Shown here: positions 20,227 to 30,276 of the stretch, one piece after another | Layout: each line of letters starts with the position of its first letter | Numbering within the stretch: position 1 is the stretch's first letter | Assembly: GCA_025529335.1 (NCBI GenBank) | Contig: JAMYHX010000415.1 | Location: forward strand, 1-38,654 | Direction of reading: 5' to 3' | Length of the DNA: 38,654 bases | Origin: Rhizopus sp. PT2906 | Lineage: Eukaryota; Mucoromycota; Mucoromycetes; Mucorales; Rhizopodaceae | The notes under the pieces: model-generated | The model's database searches: none | What the model was told of the DNA's origin: nothing | What the model saw: the letters and a program-made list of their open reading frames with translations, nothing else | Program-made: the position numbers and the translations under genes

Positions 20227-21078
20227 AGTACAACTAGTAAAATGAATGTAACCATAAGTAGCCCCCCCTTTTGATGGTAACATAAAGGAGAAAGAAGAGA
20301 AAGAGAAACGAAGAGCTTGTTCTAGAACTAAAGCTCAATGTTCACACTTTAATTCTTTACGTAATCCTTTTTGATTAAAAATGAGAGAATGATGAATGAT
20401 ACATGCATTTATATATAATATATATATATATAAATGTGTATAAATATACATGCATAAATATATATATGGAATAGCCTGGTAAACTTTTCCATGGTTTGAA
20501 CAGTAGATTTTTTTATTGGCGCGTGCCCCAAGCCAAATACCGCAATATTAAGAGAGTATTTGTATGACTTGAATAAAAGCTTAAATACAACATAAATCAA
20601 TGAATATACACCTTTTCACGTTGTGTGTGTATGAGTAATTGTTTACGCAGATCATAATCCATATTATATAGTTACAATATTTCCCCGTCTATAGCCGTGT
20701 AAGACCTAATTCAATGCCACACGAGACTAGTTTACTACATGAACATTATTAGTGAAACAACGTTCAGCCAACATTGTTACATACTACTGAGTGTATATGC
20801 ACAAGCATCTAATCAGACTACATTGAATATATTAAAAATACAACAATTTAAGTATCCTAGTAACAGATTACATGTTTTATTAAATACATGACCATTTAAC
20901 TAGAATATCCTAAAGTTGTACAAACAAAATTATAAAGACGTTGCAAGATGATGCCAAGTACTACAAAGCAGTGTAACAGGAGCTGTAGACGATAAAGTTA
21001 AGTTCTAACCCTTTTTTTTTCCTTTTTTTGCCTCTTCTCCCTATTGTTTTCCTTTTTATTCATTTCACACAAACATAA
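20227..21078. other. Intergenic spacer between PTPA and the methyltransferase
   Basis: 852 bp, very AT-rich. It has an (AT/TA)-rich stretch at about 20410-20465 and a T-run/C-T leader (21010-21060) directly before the next gene. No supported gene or RNA is seen. Confidence 0.5.
20410..20465. repeat. AT-rich simple repeat
   Basis: Imperfect TATATA and TATACATG-type units, seen directly in the spacer. Confidence 0.7.
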
Positions 21079-22578
21079 ATGGGCGCTGCTTCTTCCAAGA
21101 ATCTACTATTACGAAAAGAGAGACGACAAAAGATTGATCGCAATGAAAAGAAGAGTTCATCTTTTAGTAAAAAGCTGTTTAGACGAGCAACAAGAAGTAC
21201 TGTCGTGGTTGCTTCAACAGATGAAACAAATAGACTATCAGACTCAGCCGACCGTAGCGATTGCTATGCACAGTCAAAAAGTACGAGTTCAGGACATAGA
21301 TATAGATACTTGAATGGTAGAAGACATCATGATGATGAAGAAGTGAACTATGTTTTGCCAAATGATGATGATGGTGTGTACTACACGAGATGACAGTTTA
21401 GTATATAGAGAATGCTGACTTTTTTTTGTGCTAAAAAAAATACAATGACAGAGATTGATAGAAATCATCAACAACATTGGGTGTTACGGCATATTTTCCA
21501 ATGGTAAACAAAGCAATATACGTTATCTTGTTTATTAAAGTCATCTCGAATTCTTTAGCAATTTTCATGCTCCAGTTCATAAACAGTTAGAAAACGGCAT
21601 TCAAGTACTCGATTCTGGTTGTGGACCTGCCACTTGGACTCTAGAGATGGGAGACGCCTACCCAAATTCTAAGTTTATAGGAATAGATGTTTCAGCCTTG
21701 TTTCCAGAGAACATAAAGCCTCCCAATGTGGAATTTATCACTGGAAATATTGCAAAGAATATACCCTTTGATGACAATACATTTGATTATATACACCAAA
21801 GATTAGTCATTCTGGGTTTAACCGAGAAAGACTGGCAAAATGTAAGTCATCCTTCAGGACAATATACAAAGAGGTCTCATAGCTTGTTTAGAATCTAAAG
21901 GAACTCTATCGTATCCTCAAGCCTGGAGGATATTTGGAACTGGCTGAGGTAAGGTGCTGGTTTCGTGAATTTAGCAAGGGCTAAAACATGTTGTCTCTTT
22001 CTCTCTCTCTATAGCCTGTCATGGACATGACAGATACTGGGCCACTTACAAAAGAATACGAAACAGCACGTAAGTGAAGTTATATACCCAAGCTGTGGTA
22101 AGGAAAACCTCATATTTAATCATCAGCTTTTTTTTTCTATCTCTCTCTCTCTCTTTACCTTTTTTTTTTTTGGACAGTACATAGCGCGTTACTATATCGA
22201 AACATGTGTCCTAATATCGGCGAACAGCTCCATGATCGGCTGATATCAACAGGCTTTGAAAATGTGACGATGCTCAATAGACAGATACCTATCAATCACG
22301 GTGGAAAAGCAGGAGAATTGTGGTGGTAAGCTGAACAGTCGTATGTTGAGTGTATATACTCAAGGGATGTCATCTTCACATACAGGCAAGATTTTAAATA
22401 CGTGAGCTTAGCGCTGAGACCTATTGTAGCTAAAATCAATTCTGATTTTGAAGACCCTGGAAAGTTTGAGACGCATTTGGAAAATTGCGGGATAGAATGT
22501 AGAAATTATAAAACAAATGTAAAATGGTTCATCAACTATGCACAGAAACCGCCAACTGACAAAAACGTATATAAATAA
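21079..22578 (+). CDS. SAM-dependent methyltransferase (LaeA/UMTA-like fold) with N-myristoylation motif
   Basis: 357 residues from exons 21079-21373, 21452-21503, 21559-21841, 21901-21948, 22015-22069, 22178-22325 and 22386-22578. Residues 1-95 are an unusual basic, Ser/Arg-rich head starting MGAASSK, a match to the N-myristoylation consensus (Gly2, Ser6, Lys7). The class I methyltransferase core follows: DEIDRNHQQHW, VLDSGCGPATWTLEM (motif I, SAM binding), KFIGIDVSA (motif II acid), PFDDNTFDYIHQRL, and ELYRILKPGGYLELAE. The substrate cannot be predicted. Fungal relatives include many orphan methyltransferases. Intron 1 has a weak GTGTAC donor, but it alone joins the head to the catalytic domain in frame. 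The ATG at 21079 is the first. Confidence 0.85.
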
Positions 22579-22632
22579 ATTATAATAGAGTTTTCCCCAT
22601 TTATAAGATGTGTATCACAAGCTGAATGCTAA

Positions 22633-22869
22633 GGCCAGTGTTACCATGGACACGCGGGTTATGTTGAGATGTCGTACAAGATCATGAAATCATTGTAACT
22701 TTTGTTTCAGATTGAAGTGGCTGTAGTACACTGTTGTCTGGAAGTAAAGCCGCACCTGACAGAAACTCCACGACAACTTAATATCAAAACGCTCTTCTCC
22801 TATTTCACGAGCAAAAAAGATAAAAAGAATACCAAGGCAGTAATCGTTTTCGATACTCTTTCAAGTTAA
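22633..22869 (+). pseudogene. Remnant coding fragment of unknown family
   Basis: One frame reads GQCYHGHAGYVEMSYKIMKS, Leu, a TAA stop, then about 55 protein-like codons (IEVAVVHCCLEVKPHLTETP, NIKTLFSYFTSKKDKKN, AVIVFDTLSS) to a TAA at 22867. A splice reading is also possible (ATG 22646-22657, intron to TTTGTTTCAG at 22710), but its donor is poor. Composition is clearly coding-like, and the internal stop suggests decay. I do not recognise the family. Confidence 0.4.
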
Positions 22870-25065
22870 AAAGTGACGGTAGAAAATCTATAAGACAAGC
22901 TTGCATGATTTTTCATTTAGAAAAGCAAGCGTAATCAATAATTTGGACAGGACAATTTTTTTTTGTTGAGACAGTTTAGCTTTAAAACTCTTTTTATAAT
23001 TGTGCTTATTGCCCAGGCTTTATTGCCCAATATAGGGTTTAGCCCTCAAGTTAGCTGCTTACATTTTTTTTCTTTTTATTCTTTTGCACAAATACTAACA
23101 TCACTTGTCTCGGCATAATGCTGTTCAAAGCAAGCCTTTACTGCCTCATTGAGTTATACTTACCTTACATGTATCGTAATTCACGTCATTTCTTCAAATT
23201 TTTAGTTAATTGTCGCTTCATAAATCGTCATTTGATAGATTCCTTGTTGTAGATAAATGTTTATTATCTTATCAGCTCTATTGTGCTCTTAGGTCACGTA
23301 TATTTCTAAAGAAGTAATTCTTATTTAATTTTCCTCGTCATTTTTCAATGCTTTGTAAAAAAATAATCTTTTGTCCTATTGCTATTTAAGTTAAAACATC
23401 TTTAATATAGCATCTCCAGTCTATATGGTATTTTAAGATAAACATGCAATTTAAGCAGTGTCCTCATTATAAAGCTAAGCCTTAAAGCAAGCGCTTTTTG
23501 AGAAGGAAAGGAAAGAGTTTTTTTTGGGGGGCAACAAAATTTCACTCTAAAATATGGTGCCAGGGTTTAATACCCGTGTTTCCAAAGTTTGTCCAACGTC
23601 CCATCTTCCATTTGTGTGTTCATAATTGTACAAGACAGTCTCGGACATAGGAATTTACAAGTAATTAGGTTGGAATCTCCATATAGTTAATTCAATCCTT
23701 GGTATTAAATACCTGTTCAAAAGTACTCTAACATAAACAGTAGTATTCCCCTTTTTCTTTAATAAAGAACACGAAGATAATAAATAAGATGGATAAAAAA
23801 AGAGAATTGTCTTTGTCATTTAAAACAAGGAGAGGGTATTCATTTTAATTAAACTTGGGCCAGCAGTTAACAGTAAGTCTAAGCAGTTTTCCATGCTTGC
23901 TTTCATGTTACATATTTCCCCTTTTGTCATAGGCTCCATTCTTTTCATAGATCCATTATCATGTTGTCGGCTGTAATTCAGTAATAAAAGATGCGTTCAC
24001 GGCACAAATGATGGCCTATTTGAGAGAAGTTACCGTCAACCCTCATACTGCAGAGATGGTTTCAATAGTCGACACAAAATTTTATCTAAATAATGTCACA
24101 ATTATTTTAAATTGAAATATGCTCACTCAAATAAGATTAAACTTTTCAGTTTACTACTTGGTATGGTATACTACCCTCTAGACGGTGTTTAAGAAATGAT
24201 GTCCAAGTACGCATTTGTATGACTACTTTTCTTAGTATTCAATTTCAGAGTTGTGTATTATTTTGCTTATAAAGGCAAGGTTCGGAAATTAGAATAAAGT
24301 TAATATAATCTATGATGTTGAAGTAATAACTTAGATAGGATCTTTTTTTTCCTTTGGCAAAGAGTCTAAAATGTTTCAGTTTTAGTTACACTGTAATTGA
24401 GTCACATGTTTTGTAACAGCTTACTAAGATGGCCTATTGAAAATTGATGACAGATGAAGAATAGCATCCTCCTTAATTGCTTCAGATAACCAAAAAAATT
24501 CATGCAGATAAGGAATTTCAACTCAGAAGTACTTTCATAGTCACAATGTAAGCGTTTTTGTTTCTTCAGTTGAGTTTCCCAGATTGAAGAAATCTAATTT
24601 AATCTTTTTGGAAGACAACTTGTTTGGACGTTTGAGGAGTCGTGTAGTTTGTCTTTTCCGTTTGTGGAAGAAAGAAGTAGTTCACTTATTTCTCTTTACA
24701 AACACATTTTTTCTTCTACCATGCCTCTTTCCTATAGAGCTGGTTTTTATTGGGAAATACTACGCGTACGAGGGAACCCATGACAAAGCAGCCAATGTCA
24801 CGACCGTTTCATTTAGGCGCTATCTGTGGCATTACTATACAACTTCATACTGCCAAAGCCTCTAACTAATCTAACGCTTTCTAATGAAATATTCTTTAGT
24901 GTGAAATACATGTGTTCTTGCATCTTTGTTGATAGCATCTGACAACGTAAAATTAGAATAAATAAAGCAATAACAACATTTTTTCATCTCTTTTTCTTCT
25001 TGAAAAGGATCAATCCAATATGGTTACTTTATAGATTTGTATTGTACATCAAGGAATATGGAAAG
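22870..25065. other. Long gene-poor AT-rich stretch
   Basis: About 2.2 kb without a supported gene, the largest gap of the window. Homopolymer T-runs occur (for example about 22958 and 23066), with a T/G run at 23519-23531. A 93-codon frame at 24584-24865 has no domain and an atypical composition, so it is not called. No inverted terminal repeats or RNA genes were found by eye. It may contain old unrecognisable transposon debris next to the two pseudogenes. Confidence 0.4.
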
Positions 25066-26075
25066 ATGTCTGCTTTTGAGTAAGTCTAGCGTGGAGCCAC
25101 ATAGTGGAAAGTTTTGTTGACGACAACATACTGTATTTTTGTTAATTATTGACGTTAATTATTGCAAGCTCAATTACAAACTGTAAGTAGACACAACAAG
25201 TTTATTTAGTCATCTAATATTAATTATTTTGTGCTTGTCACTAGTCTTGCTTGCTCTATCATTTTGAACTTGAATGATGAGCACTGGAATGATTACTTTG
25301 TTCCAGGAGAACTTAAGAAGATAAAGTCAGCTCTTGAAAGTAGAACTGAATTATTTCCAGGAGCAATGCAGCAGCTTATGGATGATATTCCAAAAGGAGA
25401 AATCTTGAGGAATATTTTCAAATTTCTAAACAACAAAGTAATCGACTCTATTGAAAGCAGAGACATTCGCTGGCTGAAAAATACTTTGCAGTTTGCAGCT
25501 GACCTCTTCGTAACAGGATACTTGCCCTTGACCAACCATTCTGAGAGAGATCTCATTCGAAAAGTGTGGCCATTCATTGAACACCGCCTTCGATAGAGGC
25601 GATCTTAGTTGCCGAAGGTAATAGTAATAAATATCCGCACATCGTCATTCCTATTTATATCCACTATGTAGCGAAATAGTAAGCGTTTCGTCGGCAGCTG
25701 AGAGAAACAAGAAGCGAAGGGTGTCAGCCGCTAGCTGCATGGATAGAAAAAGTGCGGGGGATATCCTTGGCTTTCTGGTATTTTGCGGCAGATACGAGTT
25801 CTGTACTATCGAGGTTGGAAACAGAAAAGGAAGACTCAACCAAGGAGCTGAATGATGGCACCATAAAACTTACAAGCACTATGAAATCAATGTTTCTAAA
25901 TCTGGTAAAACATTGCCCCAAGATTCAGAGAAATCTGAGGGTTGAAGGCATGCTTATTAGCAGTAATATTCCGTCAAAAGAGTGCATTCTCTGCGATAGA
26001 GTTTTGAAGATCTGGCTCTCCAAAATGTGCATGGAGAGACAGTTGGATTCAGTGTTGACTGCTGATATTGAATAA
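25066..26075 (+). pseudogene. Frameshifted copy of an uncharacterised multicopy protein family
   Basis: Reconstructed layout: ATG at 25066 with a 14-bp exon, an intron 25080-25244, then a long exon (DLACSIILNLNDEHWNDYFV, SERDLIRKVWPFIEH). Near 25586 the frame shifts: the original frame ends at a TAG, while FDRGDLSCR continues in the next frame. An intron-like gap (GTAATAG to ATGTAG, about 25619-25671) leads to VSVSSAAERNKKRRVSAA and GDILGFLVFCGRYEFCTIEV. A second shift near 25830 leads to DSTKELNDGTIKLTSTMKSM and KHCPKIQRNLRVEGMLISS, ending at 26075. From memory, the order ERDLIRKVWPF...basic region...CxxE...TKEL resembles a large uncharacterised Rhizopus family; this is unverified. Two frameshifts support pseudogene status. 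Confidence 0.6.
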
Positions 26076-26475
26076 AGATAATCCTCTTCTTCTTTTTCTA
26101 AACAGAGATATTTCCTGCCTATAGCGTTTATTTATAACATTGTATATTCCTTTCAAACAACTGATAGAGCACTTGTCTATACCTTTGACGCATTTGTTAA
26201 TGACTATTAATTCTTTCGTTGGTGTGCTTATAATAACAGTTTAAGCTTGATCGTTTCAAGAATCAATATTCAATAATAGCGGTTCTTATTCGTATTTGTA
26301 CTGATTTGACAGCTATTTTGTCACAAGAGTCATCCAATAATGATACAACTAAATTTGATTGTTAGCTCGTTCATATTCAAAGGAGAAAGTATGTGAAAAC
26401 TGAAGGACTGTATTGGTGCTCATTCTAAAAAGGGCAATCTGTAATACATTTCCTCTGTCTTTCTCTCTCTTTTTA
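26076..26475. other. Upstream region of the molybdopterin-binding-domain gene
   Basis: 400 bp, AT-rich, with a T/C-rich leader (CTCTGTCTTTCTCTCTC) at about 26453-26469. No gene is seen. Confidence 0.45.
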
Positions 26476-27412
26476 ATGTTACTTTCTTGTGCTTTAAGAA
26501 CAAGACCATTTTTGACTCAATTTCATAGACATTATTCAGCCATGAGCAAAAAGCTGACTACAGCTGCTTGTTGTATCATTGGTGACGAAATATTAAATGG
26601 CAAAACAAGAGATTCGAATGCTTACTTTTTGGGTAACAAAAAGATTAGACATTAAGAATGAAAGGGTTTTAATGGCAAAAGTAAGCCAAATATCTGTTTG
26701 ATCTAGGCATCGACTTGAGAAGAGTAGAAACTATACCTGACGATTATGAGTCCATTGCAGAGACTATCAAAAGACTTTCTAGTCAACACGATTTTGTGTT
26801 TACGAGCGGAGGCATTGGTATGAAAAAAAAATTATAAAAAAAGGAAAGCGCGACTGAGATAGCCTAGGTCCAACCCACGACGATATCACCTATGCTGCTA
26901 TTGCCAAAACGTATTCACTTCCGCTTGTCCTTGATCAAGAGACCTGTCAACAAATGGAAACTTCATCTAAAGATCGATACCCGAATTGGACATTGACAGA
27001 AGAACGTAAACGGATGGCGACGTTTCCAGAGCCATCAATCAAATTGCGCCCGGATAAAAACTTTTGGGTTCCAGTGGTTGTCGTCAATAAGAATATTCAT
27101 ATTTTGCCAGGTATTCCAACGCTATTCGAAGGTCTTTTGGAATCACTTCGACCATACTTTTTGGATATCGTTGGGGATCAAAAGGGATATCATCGCATAC
27201 AGATTGCTACTGAACTAGGTGAAGGTGATATTGCTTCATTTTTGACACAAGTGCAGAATAAAGTGAGTGACATCAAGATTGGAAGCTATCCCAAATGGGG
27301 AATGCAGCAAGGCGTAAGAGTAGTCGTGAGTGTAGTTGGTAAAGATCAAGAGCAAGTAGGACAGATTGGTAAGGAAATTATGCAAGGCATCAAAGGTTGG
27401 ATCTATCAATAA
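26476..27412 (+). CDS. MoCF/CinA-type molybdopterin-binding domain protein
   Basis: 277 residues from exons 26476-26632, 26686-26817 and 26868-27412. The domain is the MPTb fold shared by CinA, MoaB/MogA-like proteins and the N-terminal part of animal FAD synthase. Landmarks: CCIIGDEILNGKTRDSNAYF, AKYLFDLGIDLRRVETIPDD, DFVFTSGGIGPTHDDITYAA, HILPGIPTLFEGLLE. In fungi such stand-alone proteins are poorly characterised; a hydrolase acting on FAD- or NAD-related nucleotides has been proposed for relatives. The first ATG gives an Arg-rich leader (LLSCALRTRPFLTQFHRHYS) typical of mitochondrial presequences; a second ATG at 26542 would give a cytosolic form. The intron 1 acceptor (GTAAG at 26685) was chosen because it restores AKYLFDLG. 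It is followed tightly by the folylpolyglutamate synthase gene (106 bp). Confidence 0.85.
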
Positions 27413-27518
27413 GGGAAAGAGATGCTGTATATTCATTGGCTACTTTGCTCTAATGCGCGACAATCTTTGTGATACAAACAGACAGATTAAAAAATCTTTT
27501 TTTATTTTTGCTTCTTAC

Positions 27519-29218
27519 ATGTTTCGACGTTTTTTTTCTTCAAAGAATATGGTTTTTACATATAAAGAAGCTGTTGATAAGCTTAATTCCTTACAGTCCA
27601 ATGCAGCTGTACTTGAGCAACTACGTAAAGCAGGCCCAAGAATGAACGAACGTAGTTTGCCAGAGATGAGGGAGTACTTTAAACGTATCGGATATGAGCC
27701 TCAAGACTTTGATAAGCTTAACCTCATCCACGTCACTGGAACAAAAGGAAAAGGATCTACCTGTGCACTAGTTCAGTCTGTCTTACATAATTATGATCCA
27801 TCTATCAAGACCGGTCTGTTCACCTCACCTCACTTGGTTGCTGTTAGAGAACGTATAAGGATTAATGGAAAGCCGATCAGCGAAGAATTGTTTGCCAAGT
27901 ATTTCCATGACGTATGGGATCGATTGGAGGCAACAAAGGAAGAGGCTATCAGAGCTATGGATCTACCAGAAGCTGATAAAAGAGAAATGATCAAGAATAC
28001 AAGGCAGCATCCTGATAAGCCCGTTTACTTTAGATATTTGACACTAGTCGCTTTTCATACGTTTATGCAAGAAAAGGTTAGTTTTTAAGAATTTGACATT
28101 TGTTCTTGACTAAAAAAAAAACCTGTAGGTGGACTGTGCTATATTAGAAGTAGGCGTTGGTGGGGAATATGATTCAACAAACATTATTGAGAAACCAATT
28201 GTCTGTGGTATAACTGCCCTAGGGTTAGATCACGTATCAGTATTAGGAAATACAATTGATCAGATTGCATGGCATAAAGCTGGTATCATAAAGGTAAAGA
28301 TATATATACAGTCAGCATTAGAGTTTGTTTATTTATTTTTACTATAGCCACAAGTGCCCGTGTTTGCTTTTGAGCAATTACCTGAAGCTATGGAAGTGAT
28401 AAAGCAAAGAGCAGAAGAGAAGAAGGCACCATTGACGATCTTGCATGCAGATCAAATCTCTCGTCTGAATGATGTTGAAATAGGCAAGTGACTCTTGTGC
28501 TTTCTATATTTAATTTACAAACTCCTTTTTATTATTAGGCCTCGCAGGCGAACATCAAAAATATAACGCATTAACTGCAATTGAACTCTGTAAAACATGG
28601 TTAAAATCCGTTCGAGGAATAGTACTTGATGAAGCTGTTCCTGAAGGCTTTAAGAAAGGATTAAAAAATGTCACATGGCCAGGTCGAGGTCAGCAATTGC
28701 ATATTGGCAATACAAAATACGCTTCGAATGATACAAATATTACTTGGTACCTTGATGGAGCACATACAGTCGAAAGCTTGGGTGTCTGTGCTTCATGGTT
28801 TCAACAGACAATCCAACAAAAAGAAGGTCATCGGATCTTGGTATTTAATTGTACACATGGTCGTGATAGCCACAAACTACTTCGAGTGATATCCGATATT
28901 CAGCCCTCTGTACACTTTGACGATGTTATATTTACAACAAACATCACATTTAAACAAGGTTACAGTACAGACAATACCAATTACACCGTTTCTACAGAAG
29001 AGATAACCTCTGTACAGCAAGCACTAGCCAAGAGCTGGATAGAGCAAAACCCTACATTCCCAAAAAATAAGGTTCATATAGTTCATACAATTGAGGAAGC
29101 GATTGAATTATCTATTGATCGATCAAAGCAAGTGACAAAGCCTATCCAAGTCCTTACGACAGGTAGTTTGATCATGGTGGGTAATACCCTGACTGTGCTT
29201 GGATTTGAACCTCAATGA
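27519..29218 (+). CDS. FPGS: Folylpolyglutamate synthase
   Basis: 512 residues from exons 27519-28076, 28129-28293, 28348-28483 and 28539-29218. It adds glutamates to folates with ATP, retaining them in cytosol and mitochondria. Landmarks: LNLIHVTGTKGKGSTCALVQ (P-loop GTKGKGS), TGLFTSPHLVAVRERIRING, FRYLTLVAFHTFM, CAILEVGVGGEYDSTN, GLDHVSVLG with IAWHKAGIIK, GLAGEHQKYNA, and WYLDGAHTVES. The first Met gives MFRRFFSSKN, a short mitochondrial leader; Met at 27549 would give a cytosolic form, as known for other eukaryotic FPGS genes. Intron 3 has a GCAAGT donor (GC-AG), the only site that keeps GLAGEH in frame. The stop overlaps an ATG in frame with the next gene. Confidence 0.96.
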
Positions 29219-29259
29219 CGACATCCATTTCTTTTTTCTTTTTGTTTTGTTTAATAAAG

Positions 29260-30136
29260 ATGGCAAGCACTACTGCTCAAGAGTTTAATTTAGAATTGGT
29301 GAATATTGTTTTCATTATTCCTTATTTTGCTAATGAGAAACGATACAGACAAATGTGCCTAGGGAATATGTCAAGGACATGTTACGAGGTATTATAGATA
29401 GAAGGACATAAAGAACGAGAAGGATTAATGTTCCCTTCAAAAGGATTACTGCATTCCATCTTTTTTCATAGATTGCTTGTTAATGTCGCGCCTAGGGAAC
29501 TTCGAGTACTTAACACAACTGTCGTAACTATACTTAAAAATATATATACACATATAAATAATCAACTTTATACAACAAAAAAGTCTATTACAGACAGTCA
29601 AGAAGTAGAAACATTGATTGAACAAAAGATTGCAGAATTCTTACAAAACACAAACTCATCTCAGATTAAACAGGGAAAAGTAAAAAAAAACAAAAAAAAA
29701 ACACATAAATACAAGAAGGTTTAACTCGATATTCTAGCTTGCTGTCTTGTTTTATGAAAAGAGACTAAAAAAGAATTGGTTTCATTTCACAAAGGGTGAA
29801 GAGTTTGTATGTTGGGAGCAGTGGAATATCACACTTCACTTGTCACCTTCGCCCTTGGAACAAGGCAAGAAGAGAAAGAGACAAATTGGATATTTCTAAA
29901 CTGCATATTTAGATAAACCTAAAGCGACACGATGGATGGAAAACCAGTTATCACAATGTCTATTGACTATTCTCAAGATTGTCAATGAACACAAGGAACA
30001 CATTCCTTCGATTACGACAACAGAAGGAAACCCATTTCCTTATCAAATTGCCATACAATCACAAACAGAGTCATGGGGAACTATGATCAAACGTATGCTC
30101 GTGACTGATCCTCCTAATAATTCTAGTCCTTTGTAA
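29260..30136 (+). CDS. ATG101: ATG101, autophagy initiation factor
   Basis: 201 residues from exons 29260-29298, 29349-29388, 29444-29523, 29584-29679, 29738-29864 and 29913-30136. ATG101 pairs its HORMA domain with ATG13 in the ULK/Atg1 complex; many fungi have it but Saccharomyces does not. Landmarks: FNLEL at the start, LRGLLHSIFFHRLLVNVAP, TDSQEVETLIEQKIAEFLQ, FYEKRLKKNWFHFTKGEEFV (the WF-finger loop), CWEQWNITLHL, and PFPYQIAIQSQTESWGTMIK at the C-terminus. Length is typical (about 200-220). The start at 29260 is chosen because the family begins near FNLEL; an in-frame ATG at 29215 overlaps the FPGS stop and adds 15 hydrophobic residues. The last intron uses a GCAAGA donor (GC-AG). Confidence 0.9.
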
Positions 30137-30276
30137 TATTAACAAGTTGTCTAATGTTTATTTTACTTTTAAAACAAAAACACAATATTACAGAATGTTT
30201 TTTAAATTGTTGTAGTTGTGGCGGTTGATGTTGTTGATGTGCATAAATAAGAAAAGACGAGTAAAGGTTAAGCAAC

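Noticed and set aside
22900..24580. Centromere or replication-origin call for the gene-poor AT-rich stretch
   Set aside because: AT content is not clearly higher than in other spacers here and no repeat array or motif supports it.
24584..24865. 93-codon open frame on the plus strand
   Set aside because: Starts at a non-ATG codon, hydrophobic and aromatic in a way typical of AT-rich noncoding DNA, and isolated from any exon with matching phase.
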